A DNA stretch of 64,000 bases from positions 4,154,001 through 4,218,000 of the forward strand of contig NZ_CP029194.1 in NCBI RefSeq assembly GCF_008642375.1, written 5' to 3'. Position numbers and translations under genes: made by a program. Origin of the DNA: Streptomyces venezuelae. GTDB taxonomy: Bacteria; Actinomycetota; Actinomycetes; Streptomycetales; Streptomycetaceae. The notes below the pieces were generated by a model, which ran no database searches, was not told where the DNA came from, and worked only from the letters and a program-made list of their open reading frames with translations. This document shows positions 51,481 through 59,509 of the stretch, piece after piece. The first letter of the stretch is position 1. Each line of letters starts with the position of its first letter.

Positions 51481-52350
51481 TCAGAAGAGCTCCCCCTGGG
51501 CGCTCTCCGGCTCCGCCGCGGTCGCCGGTGTCACGGGCACCGAGAATTCCGCGCCCTCCCCCGCGCCCTGGAGCGCCCAGCCACCCATGAGCCGGGTGTC
51601 GAGGGCGACGCAGCGGCCGTCGGGGGCGAGCAGGTGCAGATCGGGCCCGGCGGCGGCGAGCAGCCGCCCGGTGACGACACCGCCGTCGACGAGCTCGGTG
51701 ACCGTGGCGCCGAGCGGCGGCAGCCCGTCCAGGTGGAAGGCCCGCGCATGGTCGCGGGGAACGAAGTCCAGCGGCTCCAGGGTCTCCGTCCACCCCCCGA
51801 CCGCCCGCGCGCGCCGGTGCAGCTCCCCGACCTCCCGGGCGCGCTCCTCGACGGCCGGCAGGACGTGCCGTACGGCCCGCTTCCGCTCGTACGCGATCCG
51901 GTCGGGCACACCGAGCGCCTGCCGCAGCACCTCCTCGGTCCGGCGCGCGGCCATGAGGGGCCCCCGCCCGAGCCAGCTGAAGGCGACGGCCCCCTGTTCC
52001 AGGAGCCGGGCCTCACCACGGGCCTCGGCGGTGATCCCGACCTTGGTCATGCCGGGCCCGAACCAGGCCAGGTAGATGCGGTACGGCTGCGGATCGTCGA
52101 GGAGGGTGTCCGCCGCGACCGAGTGCGCCCGGTCGAGCCGCGCGCACTCGGCGCACCGCCCCCCGGTGGCCCGCCCGGACACGACGGCCTCCAGGGGGCA
52201 GGGATTGCTCCGGGCCCCGGGGCAGCGCCGCACGCCGACGGCCCGGAAGCCGAGCTCCTGCCCGTACGCGAGGGTGCTCACCCGACCACCGCGCCACCGC
52301 AGCCCCGGTACACCACCGGCCCAGCCGAGCCCCCGACACCACCACTCCAC
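51481..52350 (-). CDS. DUF2797 domain-containing protein
   Basis: 289 aa. From GTG 52350 (MEWWCRGLGWAGGVPGLRWR) the sequence fits DUF2797: RCPGARSNPCPLEAVVSGRATGGRCAECARLDR is a four-Cys zinc-like site, followed by YRIYLAWFGPGMTKVGITAEARGEARLLEQGA, which resembles a GIY-YIG core (YLAWFG..KVGIT...R). This makes a nuclease-related fold plausible. The rest is family-specific. Function unknown. Confidence 0.88.
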   Translation of the reverse strand: MEWWCRGLGWAGGVPGLRWRGGRVSTLAYGQELGFRAVGVRRCPGARSNPCPLEAVVSGRATGGRCAECARLDRAHSVAADTLLDDPQPYRIYLAWFGPGMTKVGITAEARGEARLLEQGAVAFSWLGRGPLMAARRTEEVLRQALGVPDRIAYERKRAVRHVLPAVEERAREVGELHRRARAVGGWTETLEPLDFVPRDHARAFHLDGLPPLGATVTELVDGGVVTGRLLAAAGPDLHLLAPDGRCVALDTRLMGGWALQGAGEGAEFSVPVTPATAAEPESAQGELF

Positions 52351-52432
52351 CGGCCCACGCCTCCCTACCCCGCTGTGGTGACCAGTCTCCGCCACCCGGT
52401 ACCGGGGGTACGCACACCCGTCACACGCCCGC

Positions 52433-53269
52433 TCACGGCAGGACGTAGATCCGAGCACCGTCGGGATCCGGAGACCCCACCTCGCGCATGCAGCCGCGTT
52501 CCAGGAGGATCCGGACGCAGTCGCTGACGCGCTCGCCGGACAGACCCGTGCGGAGGGTGACGTCCTGGGGCCGGTAGCGGACCCCGCCCCGCACGAGTGC
52601 GGGAGCGAGGCAGCTGGCGACGGTGCGGGTGTCGCCGGTGATGGCCCAGGACTCGACGAGCTGCCGCGGGGTGAGCGCGGCGACGGCGGCCCCGGTGCGC
52701 TGCCGGGGCACTGCGAGACGCGCGAGGGAGTCGGCGGCCCTCGCGAGGTTCTCGCGTGTCTCACGGAGCAGCTCCGCGCGGTCGGCGTGCTCCTCGTAGG
52801 CGGCGTACACGGCGGCCTGCTCGTCGAACTCGCCCTCCAGCCGTACGAGCGCGTCGAGGAGCTCCGGCGGCAGGAGGAACCCGGCGTGCACCGGAGAGGG
52901 TTCGAGCCCGTAGCCGCCGTCCCGCTGGACCGCCGCCACGACCTCCGCGACCCACGCCCGGAACGGCGCGGCCTCCGGCCTCCGGCACGCGGCCACGAGC
53001 TGGACGAGTCCGGGGACGTTCACCATGCGCGCCGAAGCCCGGACGCCGCTGAGGGCGAGTATCGCGGTGCTCCCGGCGAGTTCCCCCGCCCGCGCCAGGC
53101 ACCACTCGGGCAGCACCACGGTCCGCAGCGCCTCTCGTGTCCCGGGGTACCCGAGCCGCTTCGCCACGTCCACGACCGGGAACCAGTGCGTCCCGTCCGG
53201 CGCGGTCAGCCGCCTCGGACGGGTCCCGATGGCGACGTACACCATGTCATCGATGTCGATCGCGTCCAT
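52433..53269 (-). CDS. Bro-N domain protein (phage antirepressor-like)
   Basis: 278 aa. N-terminal Bro-N domain: WFPVVDVAKRLGYPGTREAL, LALSGVRASARMVNVPGLVQLV, FRAWVAEVVAAVQRDGGYGL. Then a helical middle, and a C-terminal winged-helix-like part (LTPRQLVESWAITGD, YRPQDVTLRTGLSGERVSDCVRILLERG). Bro-N proteins are typical of phages, but Streptomyces chromosomes carry domesticated copies. No other phage gene lies beside it. ATG 53269. Confidence 0.86.
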   Translation of the reverse strand: MDAIDIDDMVYVAIGTRPRRLTAPDGTHWFPVVDVAKRLGYPGTREALRTVVLPEWCLARAGELAGSTAILALSGVRASARMVNVPGLVQLVAACRRPEAAPFRAWVAEVVAAVQRDGGYGLEPSPVHAGFLLPPELLDALVRLEGEFDEQAAVYAAYEEHADRAELLRETRENLARAADSLARLAVPRQRTGAAVAALTPRQLVESWAITGDTRTVASCLAPALVRGGVRYRPQDVTLRTGLSGERVSDCVRILLERGCMREVGSPDPDGARIYVLP

Positions 53270-53346
53270 CGATCATCACCTCCGCCTCGCAAGCTAGGCC
53301 GAGGGCATATTCAACTGACATGCAAATCAGACAGGTTCACCCAAAA

Positions 53347-53382
53347 AGGGGAAGACCCCCGGAAACCCGGGAGCCTTCCCCT
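53347..53382 (-). terminator. Hairpin terminator with U-tract for the PH-domain gene
   Basis: AGGGGAAG and CTTCCCCT flank a GC-rich inner stem (CCCGG...CCGGG). On the minus strand it is followed by TTTTTGG, a real U-tract, 15 bases after the stop at 53398. Confidence 0.8.
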
Positions 53383-53397
53383 GTGTCCTGGACGTCC

Positions 53398-53763
53398 CTA
53401 CTTGGCGACGAACTGCGTGAGGATCGCCTGGACTTCGTAGATGTCGACGCCCTTGGTGAAGGTCTTCTGGACGGGCACGGCGTTGCCCGAGATCCAGATC
53501 TTCAGCTCGGCGTCGAGGTCGAAGGTGCCGGCCGTCTCGACGGCGAAGTGCGTGATGCTGCGGTACGGGATCGAGTGGTACTCGACCTTCTTGCCGGTGA
53601 TGCCCTGCTTGTCGACGAGCACGAGACGCCGGTCGGTGAAGAAGATCGTGTCGCGGATCAGCAGGTACGCGGCGTGCACCTGCTCCCCCTGGCCGAGCAG
53701 CCGCGCGTAGTCCTGCTGCGCCTGCGCCGGGTCGATCGCGTGCGCGTTCCCGAAGAGTGCCAT
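53398..53763 (-). CDS. PH domain-containing protein (bacterial PH, PF08000-like)
   Basis: 121 aa. A single bacterial pleckstrin-homology domain: LLGQGEQVHAAYLLIRDTIFFTDRRLVLVDKQG, HSIPYRSITHFAVETAG, LKIWISGNAVPVQKTF, then a C-terminal helix. Full length for the family. Forms oligomeric rings in studied members; function unknown. ATG 53763. Confidence 0.93.
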   Translation of the reverse strand: MALFGNAHAIDPAQAQQDYARLLGQGEQVHAAYLLIRDTIFFTDRRLVLVDKQGITGKKVEYHSIPYRSITHFAVETAGTFDLDAELKIWISGNAVPVQKTFTKGVDIYEVQAILTQFVAK

Positions 53764-53877
53764 GTTCCAACCCCCACCGATGAAGAGAAAGGACGATCAT
53801 CAGACCTCGGCACGCCTCGGCGCAAGGGACCCACAGGTGAACGAAACCCCTGCGTCACACCTACGGAGGGAAGAGAC

Positions 53878-54771
53878 ATGACGACGCCGGTTGCCGGACC
53901 AGGGCTCGACCAGCAGTCCGGCCCCGCCCGGGAGCGGAAGCGCGGCTCCGGGCCACGGGCCCTGCTGTTGGCGGCGACCGCGCTGGCGGCAGGCGCCGCG
54001 GGAGTGGCCGGCACCGTGCTCCACGAGCGGATCACCGCTCCGGACACGTCCGCGGTCGACGCCCAGGCGGCCGAGGTCGCCGAGGCCCTGCGCGGAGAAC
54101 TGACCACGGGCTTCTACTCGGGGCGCGGCTCCTACGGCGGGCAGTTCACCGAGGGCACGCTCGTCGCCCAGGTCCAGGCACACGGCGGAGTACTGCTGAG
54201 CGCCGACTCCGACCGGACCCGGACCCCCGACAAGACCCATACGGCGGAGGTGATGCTCGGCCTGGTGCCACCGAGCGAGGGGACGGTCCCCGCGGCCGCC
54301 TATCCGGTCCGCTGCTACCGCTACACGTTCGGCATCGGCACATACAGCGTGAAACAGTCCGCCATGACGTGCCCGTCCTCCCGGACCGACGGCCTGCCCG
54401 GCAGCCTCGCGGCCCAGATGGGCATGCTGCTCACCCAGCAGCCCACCGGCACGCGCCCCTACCGACCGAGGTCGACCGAGGGATACGCCCACACCCCGAA
54501 AGGCGCCGTGGACTTCCTGAAGGAGGAGCGCGTGATCGCCACCGGGGACGCGGTGAGCGCACTCTCCGGCCGGACCGCCGACGACGGCGCGTACGTCCTC
54601 TCCCTGCGCATCAACAACGTCTGCCACTACCTGCGCATGGACGCGTCGCCCACGGCGACCGACCTGATACCCCTGTGGTCCGCCCCGGCCGACGAACAAG
54701 CGGCCTGCGACATCCAGCAGGCCATGACCGCCACCACCCTCCACGGCGTCGACCCGGCCAAACAGGGCTGA
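53878..54771 (+). CDS. Membrane-anchored exported protein of unknown family
   Basis: 297 aa, ATG 53878 after GGAGGGAAG. A cytoplasmic N-terminus of about 30 residues, one TM (RALLLAATALAAGAAGVAGTVL), then an outside domain with three or more Cys (YPVRCYRYTFGIGTYSVK, SAMTCPSSR, NNVCHYLRM, ACDIQQAM). The Cys pattern suggests two disulfides. No recognisable family. Confidence 0.75.
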   Translation: MTTPVAGPGLDQQSGPARERKRGSGPRALLLAATALAAGAAGVAGTVLHERITAPDTSAVDAQAAEVAEALRGELTTGFYSGRGSYGGQFTEGTLVAQVQAHGGVLLSADSDRTRTPDKTHTAEVMLGLVPPSEGTVPAAAYPVRCYRYTFGIGTYSVKQSAMTCPSSRTDGLPGSLAAQMGMLLTQQPTGTRPYRPRSTEGYAHTPKGAVDFLKEERVIATGDAVSALSGRTADDGAYVLSLRINNVCHYLRMDASPTATDLIPLWSAPADEQAACDIQQAMTATTLHGVDPAKQG

Positions 54772-54815
54772 CCCCCAACGGGCCGCACCCCGCGGCCGTA
54801 CCCCCACGCACAACG

Positions 54816-54847
54816 CAAGAGGCCCGGACTCTCGTCCGGGCCTCTTG
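54816..54847. terminator. Hairpin terminator next to the tRNA-Arg fragment
   Basis: CAAGAGGCCCGGAC and its complement form a 14-bp stem with loop TCTC. It lies seven bases beyond the 3' end of the tRNA-Arg remnant, so it is probably the original tRNA terminator; it can also stop the plus-strand gene ending at 54771. Confidence 0.85.
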
Positions 54848-54853
54848 TCTGTG

Positions 54854-54895
54854 TGCACTCGGCAGGATTCGAACCTGCAACCTTCTGATCCGTAG
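54854..54895 (-). other. Attachment site: 3' half of tRNA-Arg(ACG) left by integration (att)
   Basis: Read on the minus strand, the segment has the anticodon loop CUACGGA (anticodon ACG), the 3' side of the anticodon stem (UCAGA), variable loop, an intact T arm (GUUCGAAUC) and the 3' acceptor strand CGAGUGC with discriminator A. Upstream of the anticodon loop (above 54895) the sequence no longer matches a tRNA: UCUGA of the stem and the whole D arm are missing. Only the 3' half is here, as expected where an element has inserted in the tRNA gene. A complete tRNA should exist at the far end of the element. Confidence 0.82.
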
Positions 54896-55027
54896 GCGCG
54901 TGCTGCCCCGCAAAGCAGGCCGGGAAAGCGGCGGAACGCGAGGGCTACGACACCAAGCCGAAACCGCCGGGTCCATCGATGTCCGCCGACGTACGTGGCT
55001 GTTGATGTCAGCCGCTGATGTCACTCG

Positions 55028-55852
55028 CTACGGGCGGACGTAGACCACCGTGGCGTCGTCGTGCGGCTTGCTGCGCGGCCAGCGGGCCATGGAGGCGTCC
55101 CCCCGCTCCGCGTCACGCACCCGCTCGATCAGCCGCTCCGGCCCCTGCTCTTCAAGGATATCGAGGCACCCCGACCAGTCCGCCAGGGCGAAGGTGGTCG
55201 TGAGTCGCGCCGCGCCATCCGTCAGTAGGGCGGCCCGAGTCACATCCCCTCTGGGGTAAGTGCCGTGCAGAGCCGCGCCGGCGGCTTGCGGGGCCGCCGC
55301 CGCCACCCAATAGCCACCCGGTCGATTCCGAAGTGCGCGCTCGGCCCGCACAAGGCGCGCGTGGAGCTGGCGCCGCTGCTCGGACCCCGGCGCCGCGGCT
55401 TTCATGGCAGCCCGCTCCTCCCCCGCCACCAACGCCAGCCGGTCGTCTGAGATCGCTTCCACCGAACCCCCGTGCTCGACGACGACGGTGCAGTCACCCA
55501 GCACCAGCCATTCCACGACGCCCTCACGTACCCGAAGCATCGCGAGCGTCGCCGAGGGAGAGAGAGGATCATCAACGGCACAGGTACCGCGATGCAGCTC
55601 TGCCGTGTCCCCGATCGCTGAGGCCAGGGCATCCGGGAGTGGCCCACTACCGCTCGCCGCCGAACGTAGCGCCGTTCCTAGGGTCGCGGCGAACCATGAG
55701 ACGCCATGGACGCACGGGGCGTGCAGCTCATCGGGTATGCCTGCGCCGTCCAGAAGTACGGCCACGCCGTCGCCCCAGGTCGCGAAGTCTTCGTTTCCCC
55801 GACCCGGGCAACTGCTGCTGAACGCCTCGACACGCACGTCAAACAGCCTCAT
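55028..55852 (-). CDS. PP2C-like protein phosphatase
   Basis: 274 aa. PP2C (PPM) motifs in order: RGNEDFATWGDGVAVLLDGAG (metal Asp), SPSATLAMLRVREG (strand with the usual S/T-rich start), VLGDCTVVVEHGG, ALLTDGAARL (metal Asp), and HDDATVVYVRP at the end (final Asp). So the metal set looks complete. The middle has a helical insert (EERAAMKAAAPGSEQRRQL). ATG 55852 lies inside the 3' end of the HTH gene (14-bp overlap), so the two are coupled. It lies next to the att site, the usual cargo position. No kinase gene is adjacent in the window. Confidence 0.85.
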   Translation of the reverse strand: MRLFDVRVEAFSSSCPGRGNEDFATWGDGVAVLLDGAGIPDELHAPCVHGVSWFAATLGTALRSAASGSGPLPDALASAIGDTAELHRGTCAVDDPLSPSATLAMLRVREGVVEWLVLGDCTVVVEHGGSVEAISDDRLALVAGEERAAMKAAAPGSEQRRQLHARLVRAERALRNRPGGYWVAAAAPQAAGAALHGTYPRGDVTRAALLTDGAARLTTTFALADWSGCLDILEEQGPERLIERVRDAERGDASMARWPRSKPHDDATVVYVRP

Positions 55853-56675
55853 GAAGCAGTACGCCGCTCGCCGATCGACTCGCCTTCACCGACTTGTCTT
55901 CAGGGGAGTAGTCGCACGCCACGACCATGGAGAACGGTTCAGTGCCCGCCTGCTCATAGAGGGAGGCAAGGTTCTCGGTCAGATAGTGAGCCACGCCCAA
56001 CGACCCAACGGCATGGACACCGGCGATCAGGATGAACGTCCCCTGCCCGTCCGGTCGGGGAAGCCTTCCTAGATAGGCAACGTCGGCCGGCACCGGTTTC
56101 TGCGGGTCGTCGCTCGGCGACATGTACGTCTTGCCGCTCTCCCGCTCGGCAAGTGCCCACCGCCCATCAGGCAGAGTCTCGAACGAAAGCCGAGGGTCCT
56201 GGCTGAGTGCGGCAGCAGCAGCCGCCGAGGACTTCGGCCCGCAGACGACGACGAGATCATCACGGTTCAGGTCGATCTCCCCTGAGACCGGGATGTACTG
56301 GAGCTCCCCTTCGAGCTGGAGGCTTTGGGCCAGAGCCAACATCTTCTGCCCTGTCGAGCTGTCTTCCACCGCCACGTACTCCCGCTCACCCGGTCGCGTC
56401 GGGACAGCCACCTGCACGTGCTGGGTTCCAAGGAACGCCCGCTCCGGCGGCGGGCCTGAGTCCCGAAGCTGAGAGACACGGGCTCGGCTCACCCCCATGA
56501 GCTTCGCGACGTCAGCCATGGAGTGACCGTTTTTCCTCAGCCACGCGATGCTCTCTTTGCGCATGCGTGAGGTCTCAATGACGGCGGATTGCAGCTCTGT
56601 CATGAGATCAGCAGCGGCTTTGACGCGCAGGGCGTGGTCCTGCATCGCCGAGACTCGTCGAACTTCCTCGATCAA
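55839..56675 (-). CDS. HTH protein with C-terminal sensor-like domain, unknown family
   Basis: 278 aa from TTG 56675; ATG 56645 (MQDHALRVKAAADLM) is the alternative. An N-terminal helical part leads to an HTH at about residues 45-72 (WLRKNGHSMADVAKLMGVSRARVSQLRDSG), like sigma region 4 or XRE helices (in part: MADVAKLMGVSRARVSQL). The C-terminal 190 residues look like an alpha/beta domain: DLNRDDLVVVCGPKSSAAAAAAL at a likely ligand loop (VVVCGPKSS), WALAERESGKTYMSPSDD, VAYLGRLPRPDGQGTFILIA, GVHAVGSLGVAHYL. I do not recognise a named family; a nucleotide or small-ligand sensor is a guess. It is upstream of and coupled to the PP2C gene, and the repeats at 56722-56825 lie before it. Confidence 0.75.
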   Translation of the reverse strand: MIEEVRRVSAMQDHALRVKAAADLMTELQSAVIETSRMRKESIAWLRKNGHSMADVAKLMGVSRARVSQLRDSGPPPERAFLGTQHVQVAVPTRPGEREYVAVEDSSTGQKMLALAQSLQLEGELQYIPVSGEIDLNRDDLVVVCGPKSSAAAAAALSQDPRLSFETLPDGRWALAERESGKTYMSPSDDPQKPVPADVAYLGRLPRPDGQGTFILIAGVHAVGSLGVAHYLTENLASLYEQAGTEPFSMVVACDYSPEDKSVKASRSASGVLLHEAV

Positions 56676-56721
56676 TGTCCGCCTCGCGTATCGGCTCAGG
56701 GGAGTACCTCTTCAGACCCAT

Positions 56722-56825
56722 GTTAAGGGGGGGTTGACATCAACCGCCAGCCACCGCCATGCTCTGTGGCAACCCCCCCTTAACAGGAGGGGCTCCGGAC
56801 GGCTCGGGTGGTAACCCCCCCTTGC
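56722..56825. promoter_or_regulatory. Three G7/C7 operator-like repeats in AICE control region
   Basis: GTTAAGGGGGGGTTG (56722-56736) has an exact inverted copy at 56770-56784 (CAACCCCCCCTTAAC). A third, partly diverged inverted copy (AACCCCCCCTTG) lies at 56813-56824. The first copy overlaps a palindrome GGTTGA-CA-TCAACC (56732-56745). They sit between the minus-strand HTH gene and the plus-strand transfer operon, the place for a repressor such as the HTH protein itself. Confidence 0.75.
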
Positions 56826-57321
56826 CAGGTGCGTGACGCCCGGAGAGCTGGTGAAGCGGCTCGATGGAAGCGACCGCTCTTTGAGAACTGAACAGCGGAC
56901 ACACAGAACGACAGGCATCTGCGACAAGCCGCAGGCCCTGCCGCACGAGCAGCAAGCACCTTTTCCCAATCCGTCCTTGTGGGGCGGACAAGTGATCCGT
57001 ACGTGCGGTGAGACAAGGGCAGAGATCGCGACCTACGCCACGCACCATGTCCGCCCCTGGAGGCCGACGTGAAGCGACGAAAACCTTGGGCGCCACTCCC
57101 GCTGGACCGGCGGGGTGGCTGCGCCCACCGCGTCATCTGACCAACCCCGCAGCCGCTCGGCGGCTGCGGCCGGTTGCCTCCTCCGCCCGTCCGGGCCCCG
57201 TTCGCGGGGTGCCGTACGGGCGGGGTTGAGGGGAGCCGGATGGTTCCCAACGGCGAGAGGCCCCGGAGCGGCTACTCCGGGACCTCGTTCGGGCCGTTCC
57301 TCTCTGGAAGGAGCACGACCC
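56826..57321 (+). other. Leader region of the transfer operon
   Basis: No convincing gene; a 79-codon frame at 56833-57072 lacks recognisable features. TCTTTGAGAACTGAACAG at 56878-56895 resembles the boxA-type antitermination leader seen before actinobacterial rRNA genes. A hairpin CCGCAGCCG-CTCGG-CGGCTGCGG lies at about 57148-57170. The region ends with GGAAGGAG before the DUF6284 start. The layout suggests transcript-level control of the operon. Confidence 0.45.
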
Positions 57322-57582
57322 ATGAAGTCCATCATCACACTCCCCGTGTCGAGTGCGGGGCTGTCGTTCGACGGCGAGCCGTCGGACGCGGAGCTGGACG
57401 CGATCGAGCTGGAGATGCCGCTGATCGTGGCGGAGGTTGACCTGCTCGACGTGGAGATCGCCCTGCTGGATCGGCCGGTGTCCGTGCTGGACGGCCGCCG
57501 GGTGCGTCGGGCCCGTAACCGGGTCCTGGCTGAGCGTCGGGACCTGACCAACCGCGTGGCCGGCCTGGGCGGTGCGGCGTGA
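57322..57582 (+). CDS. DUF6284 family AICE protein
   Basis: 86 aa, ATG 57322 after GGAAGGAG. SFDGEPSDAELDAIELEMPLIVAEVDLLDVEIALLDRPVSVLDGRRVRRARNRVL is a helical, coiled-coil-like protein matching DUF6284 as I recall it (in part: EPSDAELDAIELEMPLIVAE). First gene of the spread/transfer operon. Function unknown. Its stop overlaps the GTG of the next gene (GTGA). Confidence 0.8.
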   Translation: MKSIITLPVSSAGLSFDGEPSDAELDAIELEMPLIVAEVDLLDVEIALLDRPVSVLDGRRVRRARNRVLAERRDLTNRVAGLGGAA

Positions 57583-57917
57583 ACGCCCGGACGCTCGCGG
57601 ACCTGTCCGTGCCGCTGACCGCGCTCCTCGTCCTGGAGGCGAAGTTCCAGCACCTCCCGGCGCCGTGCCTGGAGGTGTCGACGATCTTCCCGGACCGGCT
57701 GGAGCTGGCGTTCCACTGCGACGACTTCGCCGCGTTCGAGACCTGGCGCGAGGCCCTGAACATGACGCCGGCCGACGTCGAGCACCGTGTTCAGGGCGAC
57801 GGCGCGACGGCCGTCCGGCGTGTTCACGGCACCTTCGCCGGGGCCCGTATCCGGCTCGTCGGCTTCGCGCCGATTCCCGAGCTGGAGCCGGTCGCGGCTG
57901 GGTTGGGGGCGTCGTGA
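57579..57917 (+). CDS. Hypothetical AICE protein
   Basis: 112 aa, GTG 57579 coupled to DUF6284 by a 4-bp overlap. LADLSVPLTALLVLEAKFQHLPAPCLEVSTIFPDRLELAFHCDDF (in part: FPDRLELAFHCDDFAAFETW) then RVHGTFAGARIRLVGFAPIPE: alternating helices and strands, soluble. No recognised domain. Overlaps the next gene by GTGA as well. Confidence 0.75.
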   Translation: MNARTLADLSVPLTALLVLEAKFQHLPAPCLEVSTIFPDRLELAFHCDDFAAFETWREALNMTPADVEHRVQGDGATAVRRVHGTFAGARIRLVGFAPIPELEPVAAGLGAS

Positions 57918-58921
57918 ACGGTCGTGTTCAGATCCGTTCAGCGGAGCGTGCGCTGAGCGTGGGCACATGGATGATCGTGTGCGGCGCGATGCTGTACTCG
58001 GTCCTCACCGTGACCCCGCTGATGCGTGCCCACACCCCGGACGGGTGGAAGTGGACAGCGCCGATCCTCCCCCTCGTCGTCGATGCCGCGGTGGTCATCG
58101 TCGTGCGTCTCGACTCCGTCCTGGCCCGCCTGGGCGGGGACGGGGGCCGGTGGCCGGTGATTCTGCGGTGGATGACCGGGGCCATGACCCTGGCCCTGAA
58201 CATCGCCGACTCCGCGTTGAAGAAAGACCTGGTGGGGGCGGCGGTCCACTCGGTGGCGCCGCTGCTGCTGATCGTGACCGCTGAGACCGGCCTCGCCTAC
58301 CGCCAGGCCATCACCACCGCTCTGAACGCCGCCGCCGAGCGGGAACGCGCCGAACGGCTGCAGCGCGAGCAGACGGCCCGGGAGCGTGCCGAGGCGGAGG
58401 AGCGCAAGGCGCGGGAGGCGCGGGAGTTCGAGGCTCGCATGGTGCGTGAACAGCGTGAGCATGAGGCCCAATTGGCTCGTGAGCAGGCTGAGCGGGAGGA
58501 GCGTTCCCGGCTGGCCGAGTCCGAGCGTCGTGAGGCGGCTGAGCGTGCGGAGCGTGAGGCTCGTGAACGCGGTGAGCGTGAGCGTGAACAGCAGCGGCTG
58601 GAGCGTGAACGCCGTGAACACGAGGCCGCCGAACGTGCCCGCCGGGAGCGTGCGGAACGCGAGGAGCGGGCCCGCCGTGAACAGCGTGAGCAGGCTGAAC
58701 GGGCCGAGCGTGAACGCGCTGCCCTGCTGGCCACCGGGCCCGTGAACACCAAGCAGGACGAGGAGACGGCTCGCCGCACGGTGGCCGCCGCGTTCGCCGC
58801 CAATGTGCCGGTCAGGCAGGCGGCTGAGCTGTGCGGCTGGTCGGTCGGCTGGGTCTCCGCCCGCTACCAGGAACTCCGCGAGGACGACCCCGCCCGCTCC
58901 CTGGAAGGAGCCGCCCAGTGA
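57914..58921 (+). CDS. SpdB-like DUF2637 spread protein with coiled coil and C-terminal HTH
   Basis: 335 aa, GTG 57914 (GTGA overlap). Residues about 15-130 hold four TM helices of the DUF2637/SpdB type (TWMIVCGAMLYSVLTVTPLM, WTAPILPLVVDAAVVIVVRL, HSVAPLLLIVTAETGLAYR). A charged coiled coil of about 150 residues (Glu/Arg/Ala; EREREQQRLERERREHEAA) follows. The end is a HTH (VPVRQAAELCGWSVGWVSARYQEL). Spd proteins help intramycelial spreading of the transferred DNA, probably at cross-walls with TraB. Confidence 0.88.
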   Translation: MNGRVQIRSAERALSVGTWMIVCGAMLYSVLTVTPLMRAHTPDGWKWTAPILPLVVDAAVVIVVRLDSVLARLGGDGGRWPVILRWMTGAMTLALNIADSALKKDLVGAAVHSVAPLLLIVTAETGLAYRQAITTALNAAAERERAERLQREQTARERAEAEERKAREAREFEARMVREQREHEAQLAREQAEREERSRLAESERREAAERAEREARERGEREREQQRLERERREHEAAERARRERAEREERARREQREQAERAERERAALLATGPVNTKQDEETARRTVAAAFAANVPVRQAAELCGWSVGWVSARYQELREDDPARSLEGAAQ

Positions 58922-59157
58922 AGCTCTCCCCGATCTCCAACCCGCCCGAGCCCACCAACCTGCTGATCCGCCTGCACAACCAGGTAGGAGCCGCCGTCGA
59001 CGTCACCGGCACCACGGCATACCTGGGATCGCGCTGGCACTGCCACGGCTGCGGCGACCGCTCCGACATGCCCGCGCTGGACAGCCTCAGCTTCACCCGC
59101 CGCAAGGCGAACGAGCACGCCACAGACTGCCGCGCGTCCTACCACCGGCTCGGCTGA
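58918..59157 (+). CDS. Small zinc-ribbon-like AICE protein
   Basis: 79 aa, GTG 58918 (GTGA overlap). WHCHGCGDRSDMP gives CxxC (with His), and NEHATDCRASYH gives His and Cys, a plausible zinc site. Soluble. Same operon; function unknown. Confidence 0.75.
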   Translation: MKLSPISNPPEPTNLLIRLHNQVGAAVDVTGTTAYLGSRWHCHGCGDRSDMPALDSLSFTRRKANEHATDCRASYHRLG

Positions 59158-59495
59158 TGGCCAGCCTGCCCACCTACCGGTGGCGACTGGCCCCCGACGG
59201 ATACGCGACGTTCCGGCAGCTCCGCGCGCTCGGTCTGCGGCCCGGCGGTCAGGACGTCGCCGCCCAGCTCGAACGCCCCCGCCGCCGGCGCGGCGCTCTC
59301 GTCGCGTTCCTCTACCGGGTCGATCTGGCGTTGCCGGTCCGGCCGATGACCCCGGCGAAGCAGGCCGCGCTCGCCAAAGCGAACGCGGCCCGGCGGATGT
59401 GCCCCGAGTGCGGGCGGGATGCCGGGTATCGGATCCCGTCCTCGCTCGGCACGTGCGTCCCCTGCGCCGACAACCCGTCCCAGCTCGCTGCCTGA
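59157..59495 (+). CDS. RRQRL-type zinc-binding AICE protein
   Basis: 112 aa, ATG 59157 overlapping the previous stop (TGATG). RLAPDGYATFRQLRALGLRPGGQ, then RRGALVAFLYRVDLALPVRPMTPAKQAALAKANAARRMCPECGRDAGYRIPSSLGTCVPC (in part: RMCPECGRDAGY, TCVPC). It fits the RRQRL-motif zinc-binding family found in AICEs, although the RRQRL string itself reads FRQLR here. Role unknown, perhaps DNA binding. Confidence 0.82.
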   Translation: MASLPTYRWRLAPDGYATFRQLRALGLRPGGQDVAAQLERPRRRRGALVAFLYRVDLALPVRPMTPAKQAALAKANAARRMCPECGRDAGYRIPSSLGTCVPCADNPSQLAA

Positions 59496-59509
59496 CCTGG
59501 AGGAACCGC

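Noticed and set aside
54854..54895. Functional tRNA-Arg gene
   Set aside because: The 5' half including the D arm and the 5' anticodon-stem strand is missing, so it cannot fold as a tRNA.
56833..57072. 79-codon plus-strand frame in the AICE leader
   Set aside because: It overlaps the boxA-like leader, has no ribosome site and no recognisable protein character.
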